NCBI GenBank assembly: GCA_030762935.1
Contig: CM060899.1
Location: forward strand, 62,112,501-62,176,500
Origin: Hymenopus coronatus
Lineage: Eukaryota; Arthropoda; Insecta; Mantodea; Hymenopodidae
Length of the DNA stretch: 64,000 nt
Reading direction: 5' to 3'
Both the position numbers and the translations under genes were made by a program. The notes below the pieces were generated by a model that saw only the letters and a program-made list of their open reading frames with translations, was not told the origin of the DNA and searched no databases. Of this stretch, positions 46,905 through 57,866 are shown in pieces; the stretch's first letter is position 1; every line of letters starts with the position of its first letter.

Positions 46905-47778
46905 TTTCTTAGAAGACGCTGAACTAATTATCAAGTTTGATATTTAACCGAATTTTCATTTTTGAGCTATGTTATTCAAAGATACTTAAACACACATGGT
47001 CCTTTTTCTAAAACTGCTTTCTTTGAATATAGGGAACCCTAAAATATTTATTTGCAGTGAAATATTTGTATCCAAATTTTGGGTGCAATGCAACAATTTA
47101 TCTAATATGTACGAGGGCCGTTTTTTTCAACCTCCGATAGTTTATAAATAAAAGACACGTTCATAGAGAACAATTATTTTATTACTAAAGATTTTACTAA
47201 AGATTTTGTACAATTATGGTTACTTTTCAACAAAATCACCGAAAAGATTGAGACATGTATCGTACCTGTGCACAAGCTTTGCAATACCCGCTTCAAAAAA
47301 TGTTGCCGCCAATGATTTCAAATGAGCATTGACGTTGTTTTGAAGATCTTCGTTGGTTTTAAAGTGCTACTCTCCTAGCCACGTCTTCAGTTCAGGGAAA
47401 AGGTGAAAGTCGCTGGGTGCCAGGTCAGGACTATAAGGCGGATGATCGAAAATGTCCCATTGAAAAATTTCAAGGAGCCGATGGGTTGTGCCAGCAGTGT
47501 GTGGACGAGCGTTGTCATGAATCAACATAACTCCTGAAGTCAGCATTCTTCTTCGTTTGTTTTGAATGGCTCTCCGCAAACGTTGTAAAGTACGAAGATC
47601 TTCAAAACAACGTCAATGCTCATTTGAAATCATTAGCGGCAACATTTTTTGAAAAGTAACCATAAGTGTACAAACCTTTTACTAATAAAATAATGTTTTC
47701 TATAAACTTGTCTTTTATTTATAGCCTATCGGAGGTTGAAAAAAAAAACGGCCCTCGTACTAAATAAAGGAAGTAAAA
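46905..47778 (+). mobile_element. W1 3' half split by the foldback mariner
   Basis: W1 at 46905-47109 and 47760-47778 (CTAAATAAAGGAAGTAAAA). The mariner entered the hairpin at a TA. It is the only plus-strand copy right of 42.4 kb. Confidence 0.8.
47110..47759 (-). mobile_element. Foldback (double 3'-end) mariner derivative
   Basis: The element is bounded by TA and by long inverted ends starting TACGAGGGCCG on each side. The left arm (47110 to about 47353) and right arm (about 47590-47759) match as inverted copies far beyond normal terminal repeats, including the stretch GATTTCAAATGAGCATTGAC and its complement. The right arm lacks about 66 bases of the left. Between the arms a minus-strand open segment (47367-47579) carries HDNARPH and YSPDLAPSDFHLFPELKTW, the catalytic half of a mariner transposase different from the one at 25.3 kb. 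Both ends thus derive from the 3' end of one mariner. It has split a W1 copy (46905-47109 and 47760-47778). Confidence 0.85.
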
Positions 47779-47835
47779 CAAACACTTCTGGATGATAGCA
47801 AACATTATATTTAGTGTGTGTTTCTTTTTTTTCAG

Positions 47836-47992
47836 ACACAACGACCTACCATGGAATATACGAAAATTCCTGCATAACAGACTTCGAGATTTTCCTTTCG
47901 GAGAGGACTTACGGAAAGTGACACCATGGTCCAACAGCCCCTGGTCTCACACCGACCTGCCACGACTGAAAGCGGGTCTTGTCGCCGCTCAG
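47836..47992 (+). CDS. Membrane dipeptidase exon: first zinc motif HNDLPW
   Basis: The acceptor lies in a long pyrimidine tract (ttctttttttttcag) and the donor is gtataa. The exon enters in phase 2 and leaves in phase 0, and supplies 52 full codons. It opens with HNDLPW, the M19 metal-binding motif in which H and D are zinc ligands, continues through an Arg/Asp-rich segment (IRKFLHNRL) and ends HTDLPRLKAGLVAAQ. The HTDLPRL..G.V.AQ pattern is typical of renal-type dipeptidases, which hydrolyse dipeptides and, in vertebrates, leukotriene D4 and cystinyl-bis-glycine outside the cell. The family assignment is firm. The substrate is inferred from the family only. Confidence 0.93.
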
Positions 47993-48196
47993 GTATAATA
48001 ATAGATTACATAATACTTTATCGAGGATATAACCGTGATGCTTTCATTAAGCCTTTTCATTAGTACAATACCCTCATTGTTAATTCAGTTTATGCATAAT
48101 TTTATCATGATTAATATGTTCCCAATAAATAAGTAGCATTTTACGTTCTGATAAAACATACACCACTGTTTCGTTTATGTTTATATATATTTTATT

Positions 48197-48760
48197 ACTT
48201 TCTCTACATGTACTACGTACATAGTGTATACAGAAGGTATTAAGCATCGGATATTAAAAATATTTACCTGACAAATAAAATATATATTTTGAATTTTTTG
48301 GGAATAGTCTCTGAAGACTACTTTATTCTGGGTGAATTTTACGGAATTTTGCATAACTGCTAAACCGTAAGAGAAGGACAAAAAATTACCACTCAACAAA
48401 TGTAGAGCACTTTAAAACACACAATTTATGTTATACACATATTTTTTGTGGAGTTGATCGTTTTTGACATATTCCTTGTTTTTGATTTCAGCTATGAAAA
48501 ACTTATAATTTTCTCATACAGGAATTTGTCAACTCCTGTCCATACATACAAAGGAACTTCAGTCACATAGCAACCAGCTTTTGACTACCACTTTAACCTA
48601 TGGTACTCCCTTATTTCACTTCTGCTTACAAGGAAGCAAGTAATAATACTATTTCTGCTAACTTTTTCTCGATTAGCATAAAGTAAATAGAAGCATAAGC
48701 TTTTTAACAATATTTTTTTGCAAAGATGTAAAGAAAGTCATGTGAATGGAACACATCAGA
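48197..48760 (-). mobile_element. W1 copy with internal deletion
   Basis: Hairpin end fused at AAGGTATTAAGCATCGGATA to the body. 5' terminus intact. Confidence 0.92.
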
Positions 48761-48764
48761 TTTT

Positions 48765-48942
48765 TTGACTATCATTTTAACCTATGATACTCCCTTATTT
48801 CCCTTCTACTTACAAGGAAGCAAGTAATAACACCTTTCTGGTAATGTTTTCTCTATTAGCATTAAGTAAATAGAAGAATAAGCTTTTAACAATAATTTAT
48901 TGCAGAGATTTAGAGAAAGTTGCGTTAATGGAGAGAATCAGA
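48765..48942 (-). mobile_element. W1 5' end piece, tandem
   Basis: GACTATCATTTTAACCTATG to GAGAATCAGA, 65 bp before the exon at 49008. Confidence 0.88.
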
Positions 48943-49007
48943 TTTTTTTTTCTCATTTTATACCCAACTTTAGTTTCTATAATGTCTAATTCGTGGTGTG
49001 CTTGCAG

Positions 49008-49140
49008 TTCTGGGCAGCATATGTGCCTTGTGAATCACAATACCTTGATGCTGTGCAGTTGACACTTGAACAAATAGATGTGATTCGCAGACTGACTGAA
49101 AAGTACTACCCCACTCTCACATTGTGCACATCGGCAGCTG
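49008..49140 (+). CDS. Membrane dipeptidase exon: FWAAYVPC region
   Basis: The acceptor is gtgtgcttgcag and the donor is gtaagt. The exon enters in phase 0 and leaves in phase 1, with 44 codons plus one base. It starts [16 protein letters not shown] and continues [15 protein letters not shown]. This matches the family pattern FWS.Y.PC..Q..DAV..TLEQ.D, in which the cysteine commonly forms a disulfide. It follows directly from ...GLVAAQ of the preceding exon, so the protein reads through without a gap. A partial W1 copy ends about 65 bp upstream and a tRNA-derived SINE starts about 70 bp downstream, so the exon is closely hemmed in by repeats. Confidence 0.93.
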
Positions 49141-49211
49141 GTAAGTCTGCAATATTTACTTGGCAAAATGGAACAACTCTTTGGAGACATTAGATTTCTT
49201 AAAAGTACTAA

Positions 49212-49468
49212 GGGCCGCGCCGTGGCCGAGTGGTTAGACCACTAGCCTCTCACCTAGACGGCCGGGGTTCGATCCCAAGCGACCGCATGTGAGATTTGTG
49301 GTGGACAAAGCGGCGCTGGGGCGGGTTTTCTCCGGGTACTCCGGTTTCCCCCGCCATCGCATTCCACCGATGCTCCATCATCATTCATGTATCATCAGTG
49401 CCACCGCCTGCGGTGCCATTAGTAGTTAAAGCGGGCGTTAAACACTACCCAAAAAAAAAAAAAAAAAA
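49212..49468 (+). mobile_element. tRNA-derived SINE, type C, near full length
   Basis: Head GGGCCGCGCCGTGGCCGAGT, A box TGGCCGAGTGG, B box GGGTTCGATCCC, a body with GGTGGACAAAGCGGCGCTGG, and a final A-run. The best-preserved copy of this type here. It starts about 70 bp after a dipeptidase exon. Confidence 0.88.
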
Positions 49469-49629
49469 TTAAAAGTACTATTTTAAAAAAATTATTTCTT
49501 AAGGGGACCAACCTGTGAAAATTTCAAATTCAATGTTTCTTAAGGAATTATATTCCCTTTTTACCACATACCTCTATTATGTGTAACTAATTCTGAAATT
49601 TCAAAACAAATGCATCAAGTAGTTTTTGA

Positions 49630-49640
49630 GAAAAAAAAAA

Positions 49641-49672
<32 letters not shown>
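49630..49672. repeat. A-run, (TA)n and T-run
   Basis: AT-only tract with a TATATATATATATATA centre. Confidence 0.9.
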
Positions 49673-50014
49673 ACTCTACCGAAAAACCTCCTTGTGCTTC
49701 AGTTTTCAAGATGTTGTAAAAAAACTTCATATAAACATTCCAGGAATGTCACTTAAAAAAATTATCAGACAAGTTTCAAATTAATTTAATATTACTGCAG
49801 GAAAATGTATGATTAATTATTCATTTATACTTTTTCATTATTTTTTTGGGTTAATTTATTTTTAATACAAATACATAATCAATTTTAGTTACTTAGAAAA
49901 TGAATTTGATAATTTTATATACATATTAAGATATTAAGGCTCTCTGGTATAAAAATTAAACTGATTAGTTGAAATGTGCACCACGAGGAGCATTTTAACA
50001 TATACATGCCTTGG

Positions 50015-50258
50015 TTTTTTTTTTTGTTTTTTTTTTGTAATGTTTAACACCTGATTTTACTGCAGGCGATGACACTGAGATACATGAATATGGAGCCCCG
50101 GTGGAATATGATGACGGGGGAAACCAGAGAACCTGGAGAGAACCCGCCCCTGCGTCACTTTTTCCACCACAAATCTCACATATGGTGGCTTGGGATCGAA
50201 CCCAGGCCATCTAGGTGAGATGCGAGTGGTCTAACCACTCAGCCACAGAGTGGCCTAT
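50015..50258 (-). mobile_element. tRNA-derived SINE, type C
   Basis: Inverted relative to the copy at 49.2 kb. It has a T-rich tail on plus near 50015-50038, TGGGATCGAACCCAGG as the reversed B box, and GTGGTCTAACCACTCAGCCA as the reversed A box arm. The pair flanks a 550 bp segment and could form an inverted repeat in RNA. Confidence 0.88.
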
Positions 50259-50516
50259 ATGCCTTGGAAAATGCATTTAGAGAAATATTCCTTTTAGTAT
50301 TTGAAGTGTCATTTCTTACCATTAAAATTCCCACTTAAGTGTTTAAATTGCTAGTGGCTGAAAATAACTTCAGTATATTAATCTATAAGGACTGGTATAT
50401 TAATGTGTTAATATCCAAAACACAACATATTCAATAATTTTGGTCAGTTAACACAGGTTGGTCCTCTTAAGACACTTTTGCATCATATTAATAGAGGCAT
50501 TATTACTGTGTTCCAG

Positions 50517-50667
50517 AAATAAAAGAAACACATTCACGTGGGCAGGTGTGCAGTCTTATTGGTGTCGAGGGTGGACATTCTTTGGGTAGCAGCTTGCCTG
50601 TTCTGAGAACTCTCTACAGTGTTGGAGTGCGGTATTTGACACTCACCTCAAATTGCAACACACCTTG
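50517..50667 (+). CDS. Membrane dipeptidase exon: GVEGGHS zinc motif
   Basis: No long open frame marks this exon. It was found because the M19 glutamate motif had to lie between the flanking exons. The acceptor is gtgttccag and the donor is gtaatg. It enters in phase 1 and leaves in phase 2. It encodes a short variable segment ([11 protein letters not shown]), then [33 protein letters not shown] and SNCNTP, with a final W completed by the next exon. The glutamate of GVEGGHS bridges the two zinc ions in characterised dipeptidases. The RYLTLT..CNTPW motif lines the active site. The usual histidine of TLTH.CNTPW is serine here (TLTSNCN), a substitution worth noting. Confidence 0.93.
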
Positions 50668-51992
50668 GTAATGCACACAACATTTGCTTATTCTGGAAAC
50701 ATTAAGAACAGTAAAACCGTAATTACGCTCTTCAAGGGACTGTGGCCTAAATGAGCTATAATCGGGATATGCTTTATTAGGTATAAAAATATCAATTTTG
50801 ACACAGTTTAATAGGCAGTACAATATAATAAATGTTTCTGAATAATCGGGTAGAGTACAGTGCAAAATGAAGAACAAGTCATCATTTCTTATGAAAAAAT
50901 CAATTGTTGATTGCAGCTGATTATTACATTTATGATTTGCTATTTTGTGATACTGTTTGACAACTCGCTATACAGAGAAAGACTAGTATGTTAGGTTTAT
51001 GTTGAAACATGGCCATGCTCTGCTACCTGAGCGACCTAGAGGATGGAGTGCATTAATGAAGGTCCGGGTGGTGGAAAACCCTGTCACAATCATCCTTCAG
51101 TACCTATTACTTTCTCAGTCAGTATAATTGTGTTGTTACTAGTTTCCCTTTTTCTGGCAGTGAAATATGCTGATATCTATTGCTGTTTTTGCTTTACTGA
51201 CTTTCAAGCGGGTGTTGGGAAATGAAGGAAACCTTTACAATCAGAGATTGAAATTAGGCAGTTAAGGATTGCCAACTGCCATGTGGAATGTATTGCTATC
51301 TCTTTCTACTTATTTGTTTCAAGTTAAAGCAAACACATAAATGAATAAAACACTTTGACAGGAAGACTTTTGAAACTGTGAATGCCTTTCAAGAAAAGAT
51401 ATTGTTATAGCGAGATACTGCCGACTGTAGGGCTTTTCTAGGTAGAGTGCTCAAGTCCTTGACTGTTGAATACAGTTAAACTACACATTTTATCATCAAT
51501 TTTTTAAAACATTAAAAATTTTGCAATTTATTTACAAAACTTGTATTTTTTTTCTCCCTAAAAATCACCAATAGCGAGATTTGGAAGCGTTAAAGGGGGT
51601 AAAATCATGTAGTATTAATATGAAATATACAGGGACTTTACAAATAGGAAGCGTGATTATAGTGTTTTACTGTATATTTAAATAAATGTTTTTGTCTAAA
51701 ATTAAGTCAATGTAATTAATTATTCCTAATTTTGGGACAAAAAACCTGAAAGGCTCCCTTAATCATTTTGTTAGTAGATCAATATTTATAGCTGTTACTT
51801 AAAACAGTCATTCATGAGCCTATAAAATCCATTATTAATTTTTTATAATTAGCATATGCAATGTTTATAGTAATTCCTGTCAATTTGTTAAACTACTGAT
51901 TTGCATGATAGAAAGGTATGTGATCTTAATAGTTTAATTTGAGATGTTTATGAAGAATAGGCATGTTGTCCATGTTTAAAATGTTAATTTAT
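50668..51992. other. Intron, no repeats of the main family
   Basis: 1.3 kb AT-rich intron sequence. A 60-codon reading at 51043-51225 has a hydrophobic stretch but no splice support. Confidence 0.6.
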
Positions 51993-52187
51993 TACTTTCT
52001 CTACAGAGTACATGTTGCATGTATACTATAGGTAGAGAAGGTATTGCACTCCACCCAAAAATTTGATACTGAGATTTCACAAGAAATACATGGGACCCCC
52101 AATCCCATGTATCCAAAAAAAGAAGCATTTTTAGAAAACATTCCATGTGTGTGTGTCTGTGTGTATGTGAACACAATAACTAAAATG
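51993..52187 (-). mobile_element. W1 3' end piece
   Basis: Broken hairpin (GAGTACATGTTGCATGTATA) through the GT tract to ACACAATAACTAAAA, meeting the LINE fragment. Confidence 0.85.
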
Positions 52188-52850
52188 TTTCCCTAATTTG
52201 CCATTAAAATCTTTCAATGTTATGACTGTTTCACTTTTCGATACCATCTCAATTATTTTCTTCGTAGAACTGTTCCCTTATCTCGACATTCTTCTCCTCA
52301 CTCGGAGCATATACATTTCTCAATGTTATGTTATTCTTATATTTCCCTTTGATGCGTAATTTACAAATTATCTCATTGTATGGTGTGAAATGTATTACGT
52401 GTTTTAAAAACTGCTTTTTATACAGAAAGTTATTACCAGCCTGACCTGATTTAGAAACCTGTAAAATATTGAAACGAAATAAGAGTTTTTATTTATGGAC
52501 ACTCTTTAACTGCTGTGGTTCTCAGCATCCCATTCTACACTGGGCGTGAAAGACCACTTAATTTTGCTCAGAGGCCTCTCTATCAGGCTTGAGATTCTTT
52601 TAAGTGCTGTAAATCTACGACATGGGACCAACGGCTTTACTTCCCTTCCAAAGGAAAGCATTAAGGATTTAAAATATAGAGAAGTCCTTCTTATTTACAA
52701 TACCACTGCCATTCCACCTAATTTCTTGGATTGCTACAATATCTAAAGTCACTTTGTCTATTGTTCAGCCATTTCCTACATTTTCCCAGGCTGAAATAGA
52801 GCTTTTACATTCCAATACCAATATGTAGTTTATTCATTTTCCATTTTCCT
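52188..52850 (-). mobile_element. LINE fragment, EEP endonuclease domain, split by a SINE
   Basis: On the minus strand, 52850 down to 52680 reads WNVKALFQPG and, after frameshifts and stops, TLDIVAIQEIRWNGSGIVNK. After an inserted SINE (about 52487-52670) it continues with LYKKQFLKHVIHFTPYNEII, then NVYAPSEEKNVEIREQFYEE, and finally LKDFNGKLG. These are the ordered motifs of the endonuclease/exonuclease/phosphatase domain of non-LTR retrotransposons, including the catalytic E of QEIRW and the N of NVYAP. No reverse transcriptase follows, because a W1 fragment adjoins at 52188. It is a dead 5' part of a LINE. Confidence 0.75.
52487..52670 (-). mobile_element. SINE type A, 3' part, inserted in a LINE
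   Basis: This is the reverse of the body at 1010-1180, sharing CATCCCATTCTACACTGGG and AGAGGCCTCTCTATCAGG. The tRNA-like head is absent. It separates two parts of the LINE endonuclease domain. Confidence 0.7.
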
Positions 52851-53110
52851 TGCTTGGGTTTGTATCCATTAACCTGTTCAGCTTTGCATCCTGAGATTCT
52901 TTAGCAAGATTATTTTTATGGTGATAGGTAACTGGCCTAACACTCAACCCCCAACCTGGAGGACAGTCTCCCTATTTATGTAACCAGGAGACAGGGTGGT
53001 CCTGCTATACCCCTGGACATTGGGTAGCATAGGTATCTCGGGGTCGCTACTCCCCATATCCACTTAGTGGGTCCCTGAGGGGACTGGATTTCTTAGCCAA
53101 TCAAAATGTT
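52851..53110 (-). other. Probable 5' flank of the LINE fragment
   Basis: This sequence is richer in G+C than its surroundings and contains a run around CCCCCAACCTGGAGGACAG and GGTCCCTGAGGGGACTGG. It directly precedes the start of the minus-strand endonuclease reading and ends at the trinucleotide repeat. It is probably the LINE 5' region; no protein motif was recognised. Confidence 0.35.
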
Positions 53111-53164
53111 CAAGTGCTTCCTAACCCCTGCCCCTTTATCATCATAAGCATCAGCATCAAAAAT

Positions 53165-53354
53165 CATTGTTATTATTATATAATAAATAATAATAATAAA
53201 AATAATTAATAATAAATAATTAAAAAAATAATTAATAATAAATAATAATAAACAACAATAATAATGAATAATAATAAATAATGATAATGATGATAATAAT
53301 GATGATGATGATGATGATGATAATAATAATAATTATAATAATAATCATCATCAT
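53165..53354. repeat. (TAA/TGA)n trinucleotide tract
   Basis: Interrupted AAT/TAA units grading into GATGATGAT and back to AAT, between the LINE flank and a transposase remnant. Confidence 0.95.
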
Positions 53355-53384
53355 TGAGATTTGGCTACTTGTGACTTTCTTCTT

Positions 53385-53545
53385 TTTCCTACGGCCACCA
53401 TTTCTCGTTACATGAAGAGGCCATTGGGGCTTACACAGAAGCTATGAGCAACCTCCCTAAAGAAACTTGGTCAGATGCATTTTCAAAGTGGCTTGAATGG
53501 ATGTAGCAGTGTATTCTTCACAATGGAAAATGCTTTGAAAAGTTG
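53385..53545 (+). pseudogene. C-terminal remnant of a mariner-type transposase
   Basis: One frame reads FSLHEEAIGAYTEAMSNLPK, then ETWSDAFSKWLEWM, one stop, and QCILHNGKCFEKL. This resembles the terminal helix of mariner transposases, which typically end with a W......C...G.YFE pattern. No catalytic part or terminal repeat is visible. It lies right after the trinucleotide repeat tract and upstream of the exon at 53757. The family call rests on pattern alone. Confidence 0.45.
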
Positions 53546-53756
53546 TAAAAGTTTTAATTCAATTATAAAATATTTGTGACTGCTGCTAAAAACTTTCAGA
53601 GAGACATTCTACTATTGACATACTTTCAGAAATAATATTTAGTTTATTTATGATGCAATCACAAACTTAGTTTTTAATCACGTTGATGATGATGGTATAT
53701 TTAACGTAAAGATTTTAGGGTTAATTTTCTGTTTAATAATAATATTGCCATTTCAG

Positions 53757-53826
53757 GGCTGATTCATTACTAGCAGATGGCCCAGAAAATAAAGCTGAGC
53801 ATAATGGATTGTCAAATTTTGGAAAG
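53757..53826 (+). CDS. Membrane dipeptidase exon: NTPWADS to GLSNFGK
   Basis: A short 70-base exon with acceptor gccatttcag and donor gtgagt, entering in phase 2 and leaving in phase 0. Its first base completes the TGG codon of the preceding exon (CNTP-W). It then encodes ADSLLADGP, a polar stretch, and GLSNFGK. Renal dipeptidases carry the same pattern: CNTPWAD, a variable acidic loop, and GL..FG followed by the helix before the third zinc motif. Length and phase agree with both neighbours, which is strong evidence that it is real despite its size. Confidence 0.9.
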
Positions 53827-54229
53827 GTGAGTCAATTTGTGTGTCAACAAATAAAATATGGCTAGTATGACATTTGCTCATAGGCTCTACAACTTATTGA
53901 TATCAACTGCAAATATATTACCAAGTCCATCAGAGAACCTCACCAGAATAAACCATTACTATCCAACTTCCACATTTACTTTAGATATTGGTAAAACTTG
54001 CTCTGCTTTGCATAGCTGTGATTATTGAAATTCTAATATAAAACATACCAGAGGAATGCATGAATAAACGCATCTAGAACTTAGAAGACTGCCTGGGGGT
54101 GGTCGGCGGTTAAGGAATTCAACATTCTGCCAATGTTTCACATTATTTTGTGTGAATATCAGAGAATTTTTCATCTGTTATTAGGAATAGGCAGGGTTGT
54201 GTAAAATTACAATTTTAAGGAGTAGTGGG
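53827..54229. other. Intron, nothing recognised
   Basis: AT-rich, grading into the old W1 copy. Confidence 0.6.
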
Positions 54230-55672
54230 GAGGATTCACCATTAGAATTTTCAAATTATTTTAGAAAATTTTCAAAAAGAATGTGGGGAGATAAACTAAA
54301 TTAAATCATGATATCAACAAATTTTTATTAAAACTTCACATGGTTAACATATTTTCATGACAAATGAATTGTACACCTAGAATTTTCTGGAACAGCTTCT
54401 GAAGTCCACTTAATTTGGCATGACTTTTGCATAACTGGTAAACTTTAGAAGATAGACAAAAGCTTAAGTAATTGTATGTATTTTGCTAAAACACACAATT
54501 TAACCATATGCATTATTTTTGTGGCATTAACCATTTTCAAGATGTTCCTTGTTTTGGTTTAAATTTTCCAAAACTTATACTTTTCTTAAATGGGAAGTTA
54601 TCATTCATTTTTACTTTCTCTACATGTAATGAGTGCATAGTGTATACAAAACGTATTGCAAAAGCTTGATACTAAGATTTCACCAGAAATACACGTTTTA
54701 GTGACCTCTGTATAAAGAGAAAAACACATTTTTTGAAAAAGATTATGTGTGTCTTTGAACACAATAACTAAAAAAAAAGGTGGTAAAATACCAAATTTGG
54801 TATTTAAGTTTAGTTTTTCCAAGGATTTTGAAGAAAATTCCTCCACCCCAAACTACCTTCTATATGGAAAAAATTTAGAAAATGTTGATTTTCTTCTAAA
54901 TACCTCTAATGATTTTGATTAAAATAACATACATTAAAAATATTTATAAGAAAAATAACATCTATATTTTGAATTTTCTGGGAATAGCCTCTGAGGAGCT
55001 CTTCATTCTGGATGAATTTTGCTGAAGTTTGCATCACTGGTAAATGGTAAGAGATGGACAAAAACTTACTACACAAAAAAATGTAGCTCTCGTTAAAACA
55101 CCAATTTATATTATATACATTTTTTTCATGGAGTTGACCATTGTTGAGGTATTTCTTGTTATTGGTTTCAGTTTTAAAACACTTAAAAGCTTTTCACATA
55201 TGAGAGTATGTCAACTCCTGGCAATACAAAGAAACGGATTTCATCCACAGGGCAACTAGCTTTTAAAAGATTTGATTATTGCTTTAGCCTGGTGTGCTCC
55301 TTTATTTCTCTTCTACTTACAAACAATAAGACCATTTCTGCTAATGTTTATGTCAATTAGCATGAAGTAGATAGAAGAATAAGCTTTTTAACTACAATAA
55401 TTTGTTACCGAGATGTAGAGAAAGTCATGTGAATGGAATGTATCAGATTTTTCTCATAACTTTTTTGCTACTGGCCATGCAACAAGAACCTAATTTCAAT
55501 ATGCTCTCATACCGACCAGTGACTATAGCTTTAGTCTATACTATTTCCCTATCCTCGTACCTACAAGGAGTAATAAAACCATTTCTGCTTCTATTTATCT
55601 CAATTGCATGAAAGCTTCGCAAGAATACCTTTTCAAAACATAGGTAGATAAAGTCATATGAATTGTAACATA
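54230..55672 (-). mobile_element. Old W1 copy interrupted by a nested W1
   Basis: Outer parts about 54230-54612 and 55448-55672, clearly more divergent than the insert. Terminus mutated (ACATATCCAA). Confidence 0.8.
54613..55447 (-). mobile_element. W1 copy nested in an old W1
   Basis: 835 bp, ACTTTCTCTACATGTAATGA to TGTATCAGA, flanked by T-runs. Confidence 0.9.
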
Positions 55673-55682
55673 TCCAATTTTT

Positions 55683-56486
55683 ACTTTCTCTACATTACTA
55701 CTTACATATTTTATAGAGAAGGTATTGGTAATACACCCAAAAATTTGATACCAAGATTTCACTGGAAATACATGTTTTGGGTCCCCTTGAATCCATAAAC
55801 AGCATCTTTAGAAAAATGTCTGTGTAAATGCATGGGTGCGTGTGTGTATGTGTGTTTGTGGACAGCATAACTCAAAAATAAAAAGACTACCAAACTTGGT
55901 ATTTAAATTTGATATCTTCCAAGGATGCAGACACAAAGATTTTCAAGAAAATCCCCCCACCCCAAACTACCCTTTATACAGAAAAAATGATTTTCTGAAA
56001 AATGGCTCTAATGATTTTGATTAAAATCTCTTATGTTTAAGATACTTACATGCCAAATAAAATGCATATCTTGAATTCTCTGTGAATAGCTTTTGAAGAC
56101 CTCTTTATTCTGGATGACTTTTATTGAATTTTGCATAACTGGTAAACCATAAGAGATCACGATAAAACACACAGTTTATGTCATACATATTTTTTTCGTG
56201 GAGCTGGTCTTTTCGAGCTATTCCTTGTTATTAGTTTCAGCTTTAAAATCTTATACTTTTCTCATACAGGAATTTGTCAACTCCTGACCATGGCAACCAG
56301 CTTTTGAAAGATTTGACTGTTGATTTAGCCTAGTGTACTCCCTTATTTCCCTCCTACTTATAAAGAAACTAAGTAATTAGACTGTTTCTGTTAATGTTTT
56401 ACCATTAAATAGATAAAGGAATAATCTTCTTAAAAATAATTTGTTACAGATATGTAGAGAAAGTCATGTGAATGGAGTACATCAGA
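55683..56486 (-). mobile_element. W1 copy in tandem after the nested pair
   Basis: Hairpin damaged, body complete, ends TACATCAGA. Confidence 0.92.
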
Positions 56487-56686
56487 CCTTTTCCTAATTG
56501 TTGTGGTCAAAAATATTCATTTTAACATACTAAATACCTTATATGCTGTTGTATATTGAGTGTAATTTTGTCTATGGTGTAATTTTTGTTATGAAAAGTG
56601 TAACAAAATTCTGTATTGTCCATTACAAATAGCTATATAATCACACTTGTCACTAGAATTTAACATTCAAGAATACATGATTTCAG

Positions 56687-56863
56687 AGTATAGTGAAGGA
56701 GATGAATAGATTGGGCATGTTGGTGGATTTGGCACATGTAGCAGTTCGCACTATGACGGCAGCTCTGGAGGTTAGCAGGGCTCCTGTTATCTTCTCCCAT
56801 TCCTCTGCACGTGCTCTGTGTAACTCAACAAGAAATGTTCCTGATTATGTTCTTGAGCATGTG
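56687..56863 (+). CDS. Membrane dipeptidase exon: DLAHV and FSHSS zinc histidines
   Basis: The acceptor is catgatttcag and the donor is gttagt. The exon is phase 0 at both ends, with 59 codons. It encodes [20 protein letters not shown], then a short helix, then [20 protein letters not shown] and VPDYVLEHV. The histidine of DLAHV and the histidine of FSHSS are the remaining two zinc ligands of the M19 binuclear site. RNVPD is a family hallmark. With the HND and GVEGGH motifs in earlier exons, every metal ligand is intact, which suggests an active enzyme rather than a decayed copy. The exon lies in an intron interval filled with minus-strand W1 copies. Confidence 0.95.
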
Positions 56864-57025
56864 GTTAGTATAACACCTAATTCAGAGTATCTCACTCTAA
56901 ATTAATGTATGCTATAAATTCTGTGTTCCATATTTCAACCATATAAGGAATTATGTAGCAGTAGTAGTAGTAGTAAATTTGTGAAGAAAGAACTCCTATT
57001 AAATTCATAAATGAATGGAATTTTT

Positions 57026-57866
57026 ACTTTCTCTATAGTGTATAGAGAAGGTTTTGCACTAGACCCAAAAATTTGATGCCAAGATTTTACCGGAAATATA
57101 TGTTTTAGGGTTCCCTGTATCCAAAAAAAAGCATTTTCAGAAAAAGGTCCATGTGTCCAAATGTCAGTGTGTCCATGTATCTCTGAACACAATAACTCAA
57201 AAACGAAAAGTTGGTAAAATAAAAAACTTGGTATTTTAAGTTCGGTATCTTCTAGGGTTACTACACAAAGATTTTAAGAAAAATCCCCCACCCCAAACTA
57301 CCCTTTACATGAAACTTTTTCGAAAATTTTGATTTTCTCAAACATGGCTCTGACGATTTTGATTAAAATATTATATATTAAAGATATTTACCTTACAAAT
57401 AAAATGTATATCTTGAATTTTCTGGGAATAGCCTCTGAAGACTATTTTATTATGGATGAAATTTACGGAATTTTACATAACTGCTAAACCGTAAGAGATG
57501 GACAAAAACTTACCACACAAAAAATGTAGAGCACGTTAAAACACAATTTATATTATATACATTTTTTTCATGGAGTTGATCGTTTTTGAAATAATCATTG
57601 TTTTTGGTTTCACCTTTTCTCATACAGGAATTTGTCAACTCCTGTCCCTACAGACAAAGGAACTTCAATCACAGAGCAACCAGCTTTTGACTATCACTTT
57701 AACCTATGGTACTCCCTTATTTCGCTTCTACTTACAAGGATGCAAGTAATACGACTGTTTCTGCTAATTTTTTCTCGATTAGCATGAAGTAAATAGAAGC
57801 ATAAGCTTTTTAATAATAATTTGTTACAGAGACATAGAGAAAGTCATGTGAATGGAACACATTAGA
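57026..57866 (-). mobile_element. W1 copy without the hairpin core
   Basis: The core is deleted, giving ACTTTCTCTATAGTGTATAG. Otherwise close to consensus. Confidence 0.94.

Noticed and set aside
49212..49290. A possible tRNA-Ser/Leu gene
   Set aside because: The same head occurs with the same non-tRNA body in three other places, so it is a SINE head.
51043..51225. Small protein with a hydrophobic segment
   Set aside because: Lies in a dipeptidase intron, without homology or splice sites in phase.
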